DNA from: Paucimonas lemoignei | GTDB lineage: Bacteria > Pseudomonadota > Gammaproteobacteria > Pseudomonadales > Pseudomonadaceae | NCBI GenBank assembly: GCA_900475325.1 | Contig: LS483371.1 | Span: 62,001 to 126,000, forward strand | Length of the DNA: 64,000 nt | Direction: 5' to 3' | Shown: one piece after another, positions 36,695 to 44,970 of the stretch | Numbering within the stretch: the stretch's first letter is position 1 | Layout: the number at the start of each line of letters is the position of its first letter | Notes under the pieces: model-generated | What the model was told of the DNA's origin: nothing | The model's database searches: none | The model's input: the letters and a program-made list of their open reading frames with translations, nothing else | Program-made: the position numbers and the translations under genes

Positions 36695-37471
36695 ATGAAG
36701 TTTTTTTTCTCTGCCCTGTTACTCCTGACCCTGACCGCATGCACCAGCGGCCTGCGGCTCGACACCAGCCATCCTTCGGCCAACTTCGACAACCGGATTC
36801 AGTTTGTCGTGGTTCATTACACCTCCACGACACTGGAGCATTCCCTGGACTTGCTGACCCACGGCGAGGTGAGCGCCCATTATCTGATTGGCGATACCCC
36901 ACCCACCGTCTACAAACTGGTCGACGAGAGCGCTCGCGCCTGGCATGCCGGTGAAAGTGAATGGGATGGGCGTACCTGGCTGAATTCTGCGTCGATCGGC
37001 ATCGAAATCGTCAATCCCGGCTATCGTGACACGCCCACTGGCAGGCTCTGGTATCCCTACACCGAAGGGCAGATTCAGGCGTTGACCGTGCTGCTCAAAG
37101 ACATCGTCAAACGAAACCATATTGATCCGCGCCATATCATCGGCCACAGCGACATCGCCCCGTCGCGCAAGCTTGATCCCGGGCCGCTATTCCCCTGGAA
37201 GCGGCTGGCCCAGGAAGGCCTCGGCGTCTGGCCGGATGAGCGCCTGGTCGCTGAGCAACAGGTCTCGATGCTCAACGCGTTGCCGGATGTGATTTGGTTT
37301 CAGCAGCAATTGGCGCAACTGGGCTATGCCACGCCTCAGACGGGCGAGCTGGATGTCGCCACGCGCGGGGTTCTGGCGGCTTTTCAGATGCATTACCGAC
37401 CCGCACGTTTTGACGGGCAGCCCGACGCCCAGAGTGCTGCGATCCTGAAAGTGCTCAATCGTCGGCGCTAA
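36695..37471 (+). CDS. N-acetylmuramoyl-L-alanine amidase, AmpDh2-like lipoprotein
   Basis: A 258-residue zinc amidase that cuts the amide bond between muramic acid and the stem peptide. It has a lipoprotein signal with lipobox LTAC (Cys about residue 17), an amidase_2 domain with ligands in VVHYTST and HSDIAPSRKLDPG, and a C-terminal peptidoglycan-binding domain (about 195-255). These features put it in the envelope, unlike cytosolic AmpD. In P. aeruginosa the AmpD homologues recycle cell wall and restrain AmpC beta-lactamase induction. An ATG two codons upstream is equally possible. Confidence 0.9.
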   Translation: MKFFFSALLLLTLTACTSGLRLDTSHPSANFDNRIQFVVVHYTSTTLEHSLDLLTHGEVSAHYLIGDTPPTVYKLVDESARAWHAGESEWDGRTWLNSASIGIEIVNPGYRDTPTGRLWYPYTEGQIQALTVLLKDIVKRNHIDPRHIIGHSDIAPSRKLDPGPLFPWKRLAQEGLGVWPDERLVAEQQVSMLNALPDVIWFQQQLAQLGYATPQTGELDVATRGVLAAFQMHYRPARFDGQPDAQSAAILKVLNRRR

Positions 37472-37552
37472 AAGCTTGAATTACGCCGATAAAGCGGGCG
37501 TTTTTCAGGCTTGTTGCTATACATGATGAGGTAATCCTGCGGGTATCCCCTG

Positions 37553-39172
37553 ATGCTTGGCGCTTCATCCTCTTTTCGCATGACTTTCTATCGTCCCTGG
37601 CTGATGGCTCTGCTCGCCGCCTTGTTGAGTGCGGCTGTGCTTCTTGCGGGCAGCTTTGCCCTGGCCGTGCATCAGGCGCGGCAGACCGAAAGCGAGCAAA
37701 TGAAGGCTCAGGGCGAGCGTTTTCTGGTGCGTCTGGAACAGCTGTTCGGGCAGTTGCGCGTGGGGCTGGACCAGCTTGAGACTCAGCCTCTGCGCCGCTG
37801 CAGCCCCGAAATGGTGGACCGGTTGCGTCAGGTGATTGCCAGCTACCGCTTCATTTACGAAGCCGCGTTCGTCGGCGACAGCCAGCTGTGCTCAAGCTGG
37901 CTGCCCACCAGCAATCTGGGCCAGTCGCGGCCTGCGGATATTCGCGGCCCGACGTATGACTACTGGCTCAACACCTCGGCGCAACCGGACGATAACCTTG
38001 CCGCGCTGGTGCTGGGGCGTGGCGGGTTCAGAGTCTCGACCTCGCGGGGCCATTTGACGGATGTGGTGGACCTGCCAGTGGGAGGCAGCTTGCTGGTTGT
38101 CCTCAATCACGGCAGCAAGGCGGTGACAGTGTTGGGCCCGGATCAACCCTGGCCACCCACGGTACGGTGGTCCTCGGCGGCCGATGAAACCCTCATGGTG
38201 ACTGATCGACGGCTGATTTATCGCATGCCGACCCAGAGTCCTGAATACCAACTGGTGATGATCGCGCCCCGGGCCGGGTTGCAGCAGAAAGTCACGGGCG
38301 CCTGGTGGTTTCTGGTGCCCGCCAGTCTGATAGTGGCGCTGTGCATTGGCGCGCTGGTGCTGCAGCTGGTGCGGCAGAGGCGTTCGCTGGGCGGTGAGTT
38401 GCAGGGCGCGTTGCGACGCAGCGAACTGAAGGTACTGTTTCAGCCGATTTTCGACCTCAATACCCGGCTGTGCGTGGGCGCCGAAGCATTGGTGCGCTGG
38501 CGCAGGCCCGATGGCACCCTGACCAGCCCGGACCTGTTTATACCGCTGGCGGAAAACACCGGGCAGATTCGCCAGATCACCGATTTCGTTCTGCAACAAT
38601 TGCTGGAGCAGTTGGGCCCGCTGCTGCGGGCTAACCCGCATCTGTATATTTCGGTCAACCTGGCGGCGTGTGATGTGATGGCACCGCGTATCGGACGGGT
38701 GACAGCCAGGCTGTTGGCGCATCACAGAGTTGCAGCGCGGCAGATTGCCTTTGAGGTCACCGAGCGCGGGCTGATCGATGTGGTGGTTGCCCGCAATCAC
38801 CTTCAGGCGCTGCGCGACCGAGGCCATCAGGTGTTAATCGACGATTTCGGTACCGGTTATTGCAGCTTGGCGTACTTGCAGACCTTGCCGGTGGATTGCC
38901 TGAAGATCGACAAAGCATTCATCGACGCCCTGGGCCATGACGCAGCCAGCAGCGGCGTCGCCCCGCACATCATCCGCATGGCCCACGCGCTGAACCTGCG
39001 GGTGATCGCCGAGGGCATCGAGTTCGAGTCACAGGCGCAACTGCTGGCCAGCGAAGGGGTGATCTACGGCCAGGGCTGGCTGTTCGCCCGGCCGTTGAGC
39101 GCCAGCAAATTCACCGAGCTGGTCACCGGCGGGCGACGCAGCCAGGGCAGACGAGCCGAGGATGTGGCGTGA
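37553..39172 (+). CDS. CSS-motif EAL-domain cyclic di-GMP phosphodiesterase
   Basis: A 539-residue inner-membrane protein. Two membrane helices (about residues 18-40 and 258-280) enclose a periplasmic CSS-motif domain (cysteines in RRCSPEM and LCSSWL), which in known members senses periplasmic redox state through a disulfide. The cytoplasmic EAL domain (about 295-525) keeps catalytic motifs: EALVRW, the asparagine in SVNLAA, FEVTERG, IDDFGTGY, KIDKAFI and AEGIEF, so it is probably active. The start may be ATG at 37553 or 37580. Close to dsbA and dsbH, a disulfide link is plausible. Confidence 0.88.
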   Translation: MLGASSSFRMTFYRPWLMALLAALLSAAVLLAGSFALAVHQARQTESEQMKAQGERFLVRLEQLFGQLRVGLDQLETQPLRRCSPEMVDRLRQVIASYRFIYEAAFVGDSQLCSSWLPTSNLGQSRPADIRGPTYDYWLNTSAQPDDNLAALVLGRGGFRVSTSRGHLTDVVDLPVGGSLLVVLNHGSKAVTVLGPDQPWPPTVRWSSAADETLMVTDRRLIYRMPTQSPEYQLVMIAPRAGLQQKVTGAWWFLVPASLIVALCIGALVLQLVRQRRSLGGELQGALRRSELKVLFQPIFDLNTRLCVGAEALVRWRRPDGTLTSPDLFIPLAENTGQIRQITDFVLQQLLEQLGPLLRANPHLYISVNLAACDVMAPRIGRVTARLLAHHRVAARQIAFEVTERGLIDVVVARNHLQALRDRGHQVLIDDFGTGYCSLAYLQTLPVDCLKIDKAFIDALGHDAASSGVAPHIIRMAHALNLRVIAEGIEFESQAQLLASEGVIYGQGWLFARPLSASKFTELVTGGRRSQGRRAEDVA

Positions 39173-39200
39173 GGTCAAAAATTCGCCAGCTCCGGGACTT

Positions 39201-39292
39201 TGTGGGAGCAAGCTTGCTTGCGAAGATGGCGGTACATCCACTGCATATTCATGGCACATAAATAGCCTTCGCGAGCAAGCTCGCTCCCACAG
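39201..39292. repeat. REPIN, GTGGGAGCAAGCTTGCTTGCG type
   Basis: Arms differ slightly (AAGCTTGCTTGC versus GCGAGCAAGCTCGC), so pairing includes two mismatches. It lies in the convergent gap between the EAL gene and kinB. Confidence 0.88.
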
Positions 39293-39307
39293 GTTTCTTC
39301 GGTGCTG

Positions 39308-41095
39308 CTACAACGGCAAGGCCATATAAAACTGCGTGCCCTGCCCTGGTCGTGAGTACACGCCCATGCGCCCGCCGTGCAGCTGCACGATTTCTTTGCA
39401 CAGCGCCAGGCCCAGGCCGGCGCCGCCTTTTTTGCGGCCCACTTGAACGAAGGGCTCGAAAATCCGCCCCTGCTGCCCGTACGCGATGCCCTCGCCGTTG
39501 TCCTCGACACTGATGATCACCCGCTCGCCATGCCGCCGCGCCTGGAGACGAATCAGGCCTTTTTCCGGCGTGTGGCGCAGGGCGTTGTCCAGCAGGTTAT
39601 CCAGCACGCGTTCGAGTTGTGCCCGGTCTGCATGCAGGCGCGGCAGCGGTTCCTGCGCCTCGATCAACAACACGATTTCCTGTTCATTAGCCTGATCCTG
39701 GAAGCGCAGCCGCGCATGCTCCAGCAATTCGTCGATGGAGCACGGCGCCAGGGTGAGTTTTTGCAGGCCGTTCTGATAGCGTGAAAAATTCAGCAGGTCG
39801 TTGATCAGCTGCATCAAGCGCTGCATTTCTTCGTTGACCGTATCCAGCAGGTCCGCTTCTCGGGAATCTTCCGGAAATTTCGCCCGTTCACGGAACAGGC
39901 CGAACGCCATGTGCATGCCGGTAACCGGCGTGCGCAACTCATGGGAGGCGCGCAGGACGAACTCGCTGCGCACCCGCTCGAACGCCCGTTGTTCGGTGAC
40001 ATCGTGCAGCACCATCACCGCGCCAAGGATATGGCCTTTGGTGTGGCTTACAGGAGTCAGGCTGTAGGTCAGCAGTCGCGACTCTCCATCGACCTCGATT
40101 TCCAGGTCTTCCGGCGCGCGCTCAAGGGTCCCGCCGCGCAGGGTCAGGTAGAGCTGCTCGTCCAGCTCAGGGCGCTGCAAGGCCTCGCCCAGCCCTTGGC
40201 CAATGCGCGGCTCATCCCAACCCAATTGCCGCTGAGCCACGGGGTTGAGGTGCTCAAGACGACCCTGGCGGTCAATCATCAACAGCCCGTCATCGATGCT
40301 GTCCAGCACGGCCTGCAGGCGCTGTTGCCCGGCCAGCAGCTCGTCGACATTGGTCACCTGATGCTGGCGCAGGGATTCAGCCATGATGCCGAAGCGCCGT
40401 GTCAGCTGATTCATCTCGGCGGCTGATGAAATAGGCAGGGTGACTTCGAAGTTGCCCTGGCCGATCTTGTCAGCCGCTTTTGCCAAAGCTTCGATAGGCG
40501 CGCCAAAGCGATTGGCAATGCCATGGGCGGTGATAAAGCCGATGCACAGCACTGCCAGTCCAACCAGCCCCAGCAAACCCGCCACCCACAAGGCCCGCGA
40601 CCTGGCCTGGCTTTCGACGTCACTGATGTTGCTCAGCGCCTGGCGGTGCGCCGACACCAGATTGTTGCGCAAGGTGTTGAAGCGTTCGCTCAGCTCGGTG
40701 TTGTCCCGTAATGCACGAGGGGTATCCCTGGATTTGGCGTAAGCCTCGAGAAACTTCTCGTAGTCGCTGCGCACGCCGCGAAAACCGTTGTCGACATTGC
40801 TTTCTTCGTCGTGTGCAACGCCTTGGGCGAGAAGTTCGCGAAACTGGTCCTGCAGGTTTTCCAGCGGCCCAGGCGCAGGCGTCTCGTTGAGCATCATGAC
40901 CAATTGATCACCCAGGTTCTGCCGAAGCTTGAGCCCGGTATCCAGAGAAACAAAGTTCTCATGAATCAGCGCTTCCTGGGATTTGGCCATCTGCATGACG
41001 CTCACAAGGCCCAGCGCCAGCCCCAATAACGCGACGGTTATAAGGGCCGAGATGCTAAAGAACAGCCGTGTGCGTAGCTTGATTGCCCATTTCAT
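39308..41095 (-). CDS. kinB: sensor histidine kinase KinB
   Basis: A 595-residue membrane kinase, partner of AlgB. Two membrane helices (about 12-34 and 165-187) enclose a periplasmic domain. Then come HAMP, a PAS domain (about 258-350), the HisKA box with the phosphorylated histidine in ASHELRTPVTG and a HATPase domain (DNALRHTPEKG, VEDNGEGI). In P. aeruginosa KinB mainly acts as a phosphatase on AlgB and affects alginate and virulence. The ATG at 41095 gives the P. aeruginosa length and follows algB by ten bases. Confidence 0.96.
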   Translation of the reverse strand: MKWAIKLRTRLFFSISALITVALLGLALGLVSVMQMAKSQEALIHENFVSLDTGLKLRQNLGDQLVMMLNETPAPGPLENLQDQFRELLAQGVAHDEESNVDNGFRGVRSDYEKFLEAYAKSRDTPRALRDNTELSERFNTLRNNLVSAHRQALSNISDVESQARSRALWVAGLLGLVGLAVLCIGFITAHGIANRFGAPIEALAKAADKIGQGNFEVTLPISSAAEMNQLTRRFGIMAESLRQHQVTNVDELLAGQQRLQAVLDSIDDGLLMIDRQGRLEHLNPVAQRQLGWDEPRIGQGLGEALQRPELDEQLYLTLRGGTLERAPEDLEIEVDGESRLLTYSLTPVSHTKGHILGAVMVLHDVTEQRAFERVRSEFVLRASHELRTPVTGMHMAFGLFRERAKFPEDSREADLLDTVNEEMQRLMQLINDLLNFSRYQNGLQKLTLAPCSIDELLEHARLRFQDQANEQEIVLLIEAQEPLPRLHADRAQLERVLDNLLDNALRHTPEKGLIRLQARRHGERVIISVEDNGEGIAYGQQGRIFEPFVQVGRKKGGAGLGLALCKEIVQLHGGRMGVYSRPGQGTQFYMALPL

Positions 41096-41105
41096 GCGCA
41101 ATGAT

Positions 41106-42452
41106 TCATAGGTTGTACTGCTTGCGTTTGCGATACAGCGTGGAAGCGTCAATCCCCAAGGTCTTGGCGGCCTGATCCAGCGTCTCGCTGGTGGCCAGGA
41201 CGGCGCCGATGTGGGCTTTTTCCAACTGGTCCAGGCTCAAGGCTGCGCCAACGCGAGGTGCATTGTTGGTCGGCTGCTCGGCCATGCCCAAATGCGCGAC
41301 CTCGACCCGCTCTTGCGGGCAAATGATGCTGGCCCGTTCAATCACGTTACGCAGCTCGCGGATGTTGCCGGGCCAGCGGTAATTGAGCAGCGCGGTCTTC
41401 GCTTCCTCGCTGAACCCCCGTGCCGGGCGGGCGTAATCCTTGACGAAACGCGCCAGGAAGCGGTCCGCCAGGGTCAGGATGTCTTCGGTGCGTTCACGCA
41501 GGGCAGGCAAATTCAAGGTGATGACGTTCAGGCGATAGAGCAAGTCTTCGCGGAAACGCCCGTTACGCACCATGTCTTCAAGATTGAGGTTGGTGGCGGC
41601 GAGAATCCGCACGTCTGCGCGACGGGTGACCGGGTCGCCTACACGCTCGTATTCCTTGTCCTGGATGAAACGCAACAACTTGGGCTGCAACGTGAGGGGA
41701 AAGTCGCCGATCTCGTCGAGAAACAGCGTGCCGCCATCGGCCTGGTTCACCCGGCCCAGAGTGCTCTCACTGGCGCCGGTAAATGCACCGCGGCTGTGAC
41801 CGAACAGCTCGCTTTCCATCAACTCAGCTGTCAGCGACGGGCAGTTAATGGTGATGCACGACTTCTTGGCGCGCTTGCTCCAGCCATGAATCGCACGGGC
41901 CAGCTCGCCTTTACCGGTGCCGGACTCGCCGAGGATCAGGATGTTGGCGTCTGTGCCAGCCACTTGGCGGGCCGTTTCCAGAATCGCCATCATCGACGGG
42001 CTGTGGGAGTCCAGGCCGTCTTTAGGCTTGCGAATCTCACCTTCAAGGGCCTCGAGACGCGCCGACAGTTGGCGTACTTCCAGTTGTTTCGCGGTAGCCA
42101 GGCGTAGCTGGTCCGGGCTGCAAGGCTTGACCAGATAGTCAGCGGCGCCTGCCTGAATGGCATCTACAGCGGTGTCCACAGCCGAATGTGCCGTCACGAT
42201 CACGACGCGCATCCACGGCGCCTGAACGCGCATTTGCGCCAGTACGTCCAGGCCATTGTCTTCGCCCAGGCGCAGATCCAGAAAGCACAGGTCGAAGACC
42301 TGGCGTTGCAGCAACGTATCCGCCTGGGCTGCGCTGTTGGCGGTAGCGACGCTATAGCCTTCGTCTTCCAGGCAATAACGGAACGTGCGAAGGATCGCGG
42401 ATTCGTCATCCACAAGCAGAATACGGCCCTGATTCTCAGTGGCTGCTTCCAT
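41106..42452 (-). CDS. algB: NtrC-family response regulator AlgB
   Basis: A 448-residue activator: receiver domain with phospho-acceptor Asp59, AAA+ sigma-54 interaction domain (about 145-370) and a C-terminal Fis-type helix-turn-helix (TLDQAAKTLGIDASTLYRKRK). The ATPase domain has Walker A GESGTGKGE, the GAFTGA loop that contacts sigma-54, and an intact DEIGDF Walker B region. AlgB activates alginate genes in P. aeruginosa. Here it is divergent from a BON-domain gene whose promoter region has a full sigma-54 architecture. Confidence 0.96.
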   Translation of the reverse strand: MEAATENQGRILLVDDESAILRTFRYCLEDEGYSVATANSAAQADTLLQRQVFDLCFLDLRLGEDNGLDVLAQMRVQAPWMRVVIVTAHSAVDTAVDAIQAGAADYLVKPCSPDQLRLATAKQLEVRQLSARLEALEGEIRKPKDGLDSHSPSMMAILETARQVAGTDANILILGESGTGKGELARAIHGWSKRAKKSCITINCPSLTAELMESELFGHSRGAFTGASESTLGRVNQADGGTLFLDEIGDFPLTLQPKLLRFIQDKEYERVGDPVTRRADVRILAATNLNLEDMVRNGRFREDLLYRLNVITLNLPALRERTEDILTLADRFLARFVKDYARPARGFSEEAKTALLNYRWPGNIRELRNVIERASIICPQERVEVAHLGMAEQPTNNAPRVGAALSLDQLEKAHIGAVLATSETLDQAAKTLGIDASTLYRKRKQYNL

Positions 42453-42504
42453 TTTTCCTACGCTCCTAAATGAATTGTCTTGGCTTAGTGTCGGAATAAT
42501 CGGG

Positions 42505-42546
42505 CAAGTTGCATGGTCAATTCTGATTGATTATGCGTGCTGCATG
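42505..42546. promoter_or_regulatory. paired upstream activator elements before the BON gene
   Basis: CAAGTTGCATG at 42505-42515 and the related CGTGCTGCATG at 42536-42546 share TGCATGGT and are spaced 31 bases, about three helical turns. They lie about 125 and 95 bases upstream of the inferred start, where an enhancer-binding protein would sit. The first 11-mer recurs before the next gene (43574, 43609). Confidence 0.5.
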
Positions 42547-42570
42547 GTAGCTATCTGGCTTAAATGTAGC

Positions 42571-42583
42571 TAATTGATTGATT
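42571..42583 (-). promoter_or_regulatory. IHF-type site
   Basis: On the minus strand the 13-mer matches the IHF consensus WATCAA-N4-TTR exactly. It lies between the activator elements and the -24/-12 promoter, the usual place for DNA bending at sigma-54 promoters. Confidence 0.5.
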
Positions 42584-42610
42584 TAAAAGAGCATTTGCCC
42601 TGAAAAACGC

Positions 42611-42626
42611 TTGGCACATGACTTGC
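42611..42626 (+). promoter_or_regulatory. sigma-54 promoter of the BON-domain gene
   Basis: TTGGCAC-N5-TTGC with exact -24/-12 spacing (GG at 42613, GC at 42625). The start point would be near 42637, about 60 bases before the gene. Confidence 0.75.
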
Positions 42627-42696
42627 GGCTTTCTTTTGCTTTTAGATTTAGCAAATCGCTCAACCCCGATTCACAGCCCTGGAAGGAGAAATGCCC

Positions 42697-43545
42697 ATGC
42701 ATCCGCTGAAAAAGCTCGCCCTGGCCACCGCAACTGTCACCGCACTAAGCCTCAATCCGCTGATGGCCAGCGCCGCTCAAGGCGATCTGCCCACCCAGTT
42801 GAATGAAGCGCGTCAGGAAGGCTCCATCTGGACGGCCTTCGCCCTGAATAAACATTTGAGCCCGTTCAAGATCGACGTCAGCGTCGAAAAAGGCACCGCT
42901 GTCTTGAAGGGCAAGGTCGAGAACGAGGTGGATCGCGAACTGGCCGAGCGCATCGCGATGGATATCAAAGGCATCGACAAGGTCGACAACCAGCTGGAGA
43001 TTGACGCCAATGTGGCCGCCGAGCCCGGTACCAAGGCCAATGTGGCGCAACGCTTTGAGGACGCCACGCTGACTGCGACGGTGAAATCCAAGCTGCTATG
43101 GAGCAGCGTGACGCAAGCGTTGAATATTGATGTCGACAGCAAAGACGGCGTGGTCACCCTCAAAGGCCGCGCGCAGAGCCCTGAAGCCAAAGAGGTTGCC
43201 GGTAACCTCGCAACCAACACCGATGGCGTGACCACCGTAAATAACCTGATCAGCATCAGCGCCGCCGACTCCATCAATTCGCGCACTGATCCGCAGGTGA
43301 ACAGCCCGGTGGAGGAGATGAGCGATGCCTGGATCACCAGCAAGGTCAAATCCAGCCTTATCTACAGCCGCAACCTCGACGGGATGAACATCAAGGTCGA
43401 GACCAAGAGTGGCCTGGTGAGCCTGAACGGCATCGTTGCCAACTTCGCCGAGAAGGAGCTGGCCGTTGAAATCGCCAAAAATATACGCGGTGTGAAGGGC
43501 GTCAATGCAGACGCGTTGAAAGTGATGGCGCGTACGGCGGGCTGA
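42697..43545 (+). CDS. periplasmic triple BON-domain protein (OsmY-like)
   Basis: A 282-residue exported protein. The signal peptide ends near LMASAAQ. Three BON domains follow (about 40-100, 125-185, 205-275), each with the pattern VSVEKGTAVLKGKV or similar. BON proteins bind membranes or polysaccharide and are often osmotic or envelope stress proteins. Two starts are possible: ATG at 42691, very close to GGAAGGAG, or ATG at 42697 with better spacing. It is divergent from algB, downstream of a sigma-54 promoter, and opens the gene group that ends with the lysozyme inhibitor. Confidence 0.88.
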   Translation: MHPLKKLALATATVTALSLNPLMASAAQGDLPTQLNEARQEGSIWTAFALNKHLSPFKIDVSVEKGTAVLKGKVENEVDRELAERIAMDIKGIDKVDNQLEIDANVAAEPGTKANVAQRFEDATLTATVKSKLLWSSVTQALNIDVDSKDGVVTLKGRAQSPEAKEVAGNLATNTDGVTTVNNLISISAADSINSRTDPQVNSPVEEMSDAWITSKVKSSLIYSRNLDGMNIKVETKSGLVSLNGIVANFAEKELAVEIAKNIRGVKGVNADALKVMARTAG

Positions 43546-43573
43546 TCCTACAGGTCATCGGGATCATGTCTGT

Positions 43574-43619
43574 CGTGCAACCTGCACGGTCATTAGGGTG
43601 TGATCGTGCAGGTTGCTCG
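43574..43619. promoter_or_regulatory. inverted pair of activator-like elements
   Basis: A 12-base inverted repeat (GCAACCTGCACG at 43577-43588, CGTGCAGGTTGC at 43605-43616) separated by 16 bases. Read as 11-mers it gives two copies of CAGGTTGCWCG, one on each strand, matching CAAGTTGCATG before the BON gene. It lacks a T tract, so it is not an obvious terminator. Confidence 0.5.
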
Positions 43620-43642
43620 CAGAAGGATTTGTTAAATCGTCA

Positions 43643-43655
43643 TAAGTTGCTGATT
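43643..43655 (-). promoter_or_regulatory. IHF-like site (one mismatch)
   Basis: TAAGTTGCTGATT on the plus strand fits the complement of WATCAA-N4-TTR with one mismatch, and lies between the inverted elements and the sigma-54 promoter. Confidence 0.35.
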
Positions 43656-43684
43656 TTAAAGGTTTTATGTGGAGGCAAAAAAAC

Positions 43685-43700
43685 TGGCATGCAGTCTGCA
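43685..43700 (+). promoter_or_regulatory. sigma-54 promoter before the small membrane protein gene
   Basis: TGGCATGCAGTCTGCA keeps the GG and GC of the -24/-12 consensus at exact spacing, with changes at two less critical positions. The start point would be near 43710, about 70 bases before the gene. Confidence 0.6.
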
Positions 43701-43780
43701 ATATACCTTTCATAGAAGCCGTGACTTAACCGGCAACAAGATCAGGATCGAGCCTCCCGCGGGAGCTCAGGAGCAATCAG

Positions 43781-44074
43781 ATGAACAGCAAGCGTTTGGC
43801 CCAAATGCGCATTTCGCCACTGCATATCCAGCAGATGTTGTTTGCCACTTTGGCCGTGCTGGTCACCCTGATTGCGGTCCAACAGTTTCAGCGCTGGGAG
43901 AACGCCCGCGCAGTAGCGGTACAAGCTACGCAGATTCAACAGCAGTTCACTCACAGGCAGTCCTTCACCACGGCGAGTGTGTCGGTGGCTAAAGACACTG
44001 CGCTGAGCTTCACGCCAGTTGACGGCACAGTGCCTGTCAGTGAAATGCCACACCCGCAAACCTGGGTTTTCTAA
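43781..44074 (+). CDS. small single-pass membrane protein of unknown function
   Basis: A 97-residue protein with a short basic N terminus, one hydrophobic helix (about residues 19-36) and a C-terminal tail rich in Gln, Thr and Val, with no cysteines or recognised domain. The start has CTCAGGAG in its upstream region. The predicted topology places the tail in the periplasm. It is preceded by a candidate sigma-54 promoter and followed by the DUF1328 and lysozyme-inhibitor genes on the same strand, so it probably belongs to the same envelope gene group. I do not recognise a family. Confidence 0.7.
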   Translation: MNSKRLAQMRISPLHIQQMLFATLAVLVTLIAVQQFQRWENARAVAVQATQIQQQFTHRQSFTTASVSVAKDTALSFTPVDGTVPVSEMPHPQTWVF

Positions 44075-44114
44075 CCCGTCTTGCAGTGAAAGCAGCATCC
44101 ATTAAAAGTAGTAA

Positions 44115-44294
<180 letters not shown>

Positions 44295-44296
44295 AT

Positions 44297-44764
44297 ATGC
44301 GCACTTGCTTCCACTCATTCGCCGCCGCCCTGTTGATGGGCGGCAGCGCAATGGTCATGGCTGCCAACGATGGACAGGCCCGGGTCAACGAGCTGCTTAG
44401 CTCGTCACCCGAGTACCGGCAGACCTGGACGAGCGTCGTCAAGAAAGAAGAGCGGTTGCCCGATTGGGTGATCAATCTTTCTGGCGCATCCGAGCAGCAG
44501 ATGATGGCTGTCACGGAAGAGGGCAAGCCCTACATCGTCGGCCCATTGTGTGAAACCGCTGATAGCTGCAAAAGCAAACGTCTGATCGTGGCTTTCAGCC
44601 TCGATAAAGATGATGCCTATGCCATGTTGGTCGAAGTGCCTGCAGGCTTGCCTGCGGATAAGTCTCCGTCACGCCATGTGAATAAACGCTATCTCGGCGA
44701 TCCGGATGATGGAATGAAGAAGCTGCTGGACGAAGAGTTACGCAAAGATCCGAATTGGTATTGA
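44297..44764 (+). CDS. ivy: Ivy-family lysozyme inhibitor
   Basis: A 155-residue periplasmic protein. It has a signal peptide (cleavage near VMAANDG) and an Ivy-type domain with the inhibitory cysteine loop, here CETADSC followed by KSKRLIVAFS, comparable to CKPHDC in E. coli Ivy. Ivy proteins block C-type lysozymes and may also restrain the cell's own lytic transglycosylases. The counterpart in P. aeruginosa is PA5481, also beside algB. It is the last gene of the group, coupled to the DUF1328 gene. Confidence 0.85.
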   Translation: MRTCFHSFAAALLMGGSAMVMAANDGQARVNELLSSSPEYRQTWTSVVKKEERLPDWVINLSGASEQQMMAVTEEGKPYIVGPLCETADSCKSKRLIVAFSLDKDDAYAMLVEVPAGLPADKSPSRHVNKRYLGDPDDGMKKLLDEELRKDPNWY

Positions 44765-44784
44765 TTACCTCTTTAAGAACAGGC

Positions 44785-44805
44785 AGCACTCTTGTTCGGA
44801 GTGCT
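44785..44805 (+). terminator. hairpin after ivy
   Basis: Seven-base perfect stem AGCACTC / GAGTGCT with a seven-base loop, 21 bases after the stop. There is no strong T run. Confidence 0.45.
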
Positions 44806-44970
44806 TCCTGAGTTGCGCCCCTCGAAGACGGCGGGCGCATGACCAGGGGGCCGGGACGCTTTGGTTGTTTGGATCGAAGTGACCTAGGGGTACAGGGAGT
44901 ACCTCCGCTGAGGGCCGGGTCAGGTAGAACCGCGACGCAAGTCCGACTTGTGTCGCGCTTACTTTTTTCT
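44806..44970 (+). ncRNA. possible structured RNA or leader ending in a strong hairpin
   Basis: The stretch after ivy contains a small hairpin GGTAC-AGGGA-GTACC (44889-44903) with a GGA-bearing loop, then a 13-base near-perfect inverted repeat CGCGACGCAAGTC / GACTTGTGTCGCG (44931-44957) followed by TTACTTTTTTCT. The last part looks like an intrinsic terminator. No promoter was recognised and no reading frame in the stretch is convincing, so this may be a small RNA or a gltP leader. Evidence is structural only; the 5' limit is arbitrary. Confidence 0.3.

Noticed and set aside
43574..43619. Inverted repeat as the terminator of the BON gene
   Set aside because: No T run follows, the loop is 16 bases, and its half-sites match an element before another sigma-54 promoter, so a regulatory role fits better. 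A terminator is not excluded.
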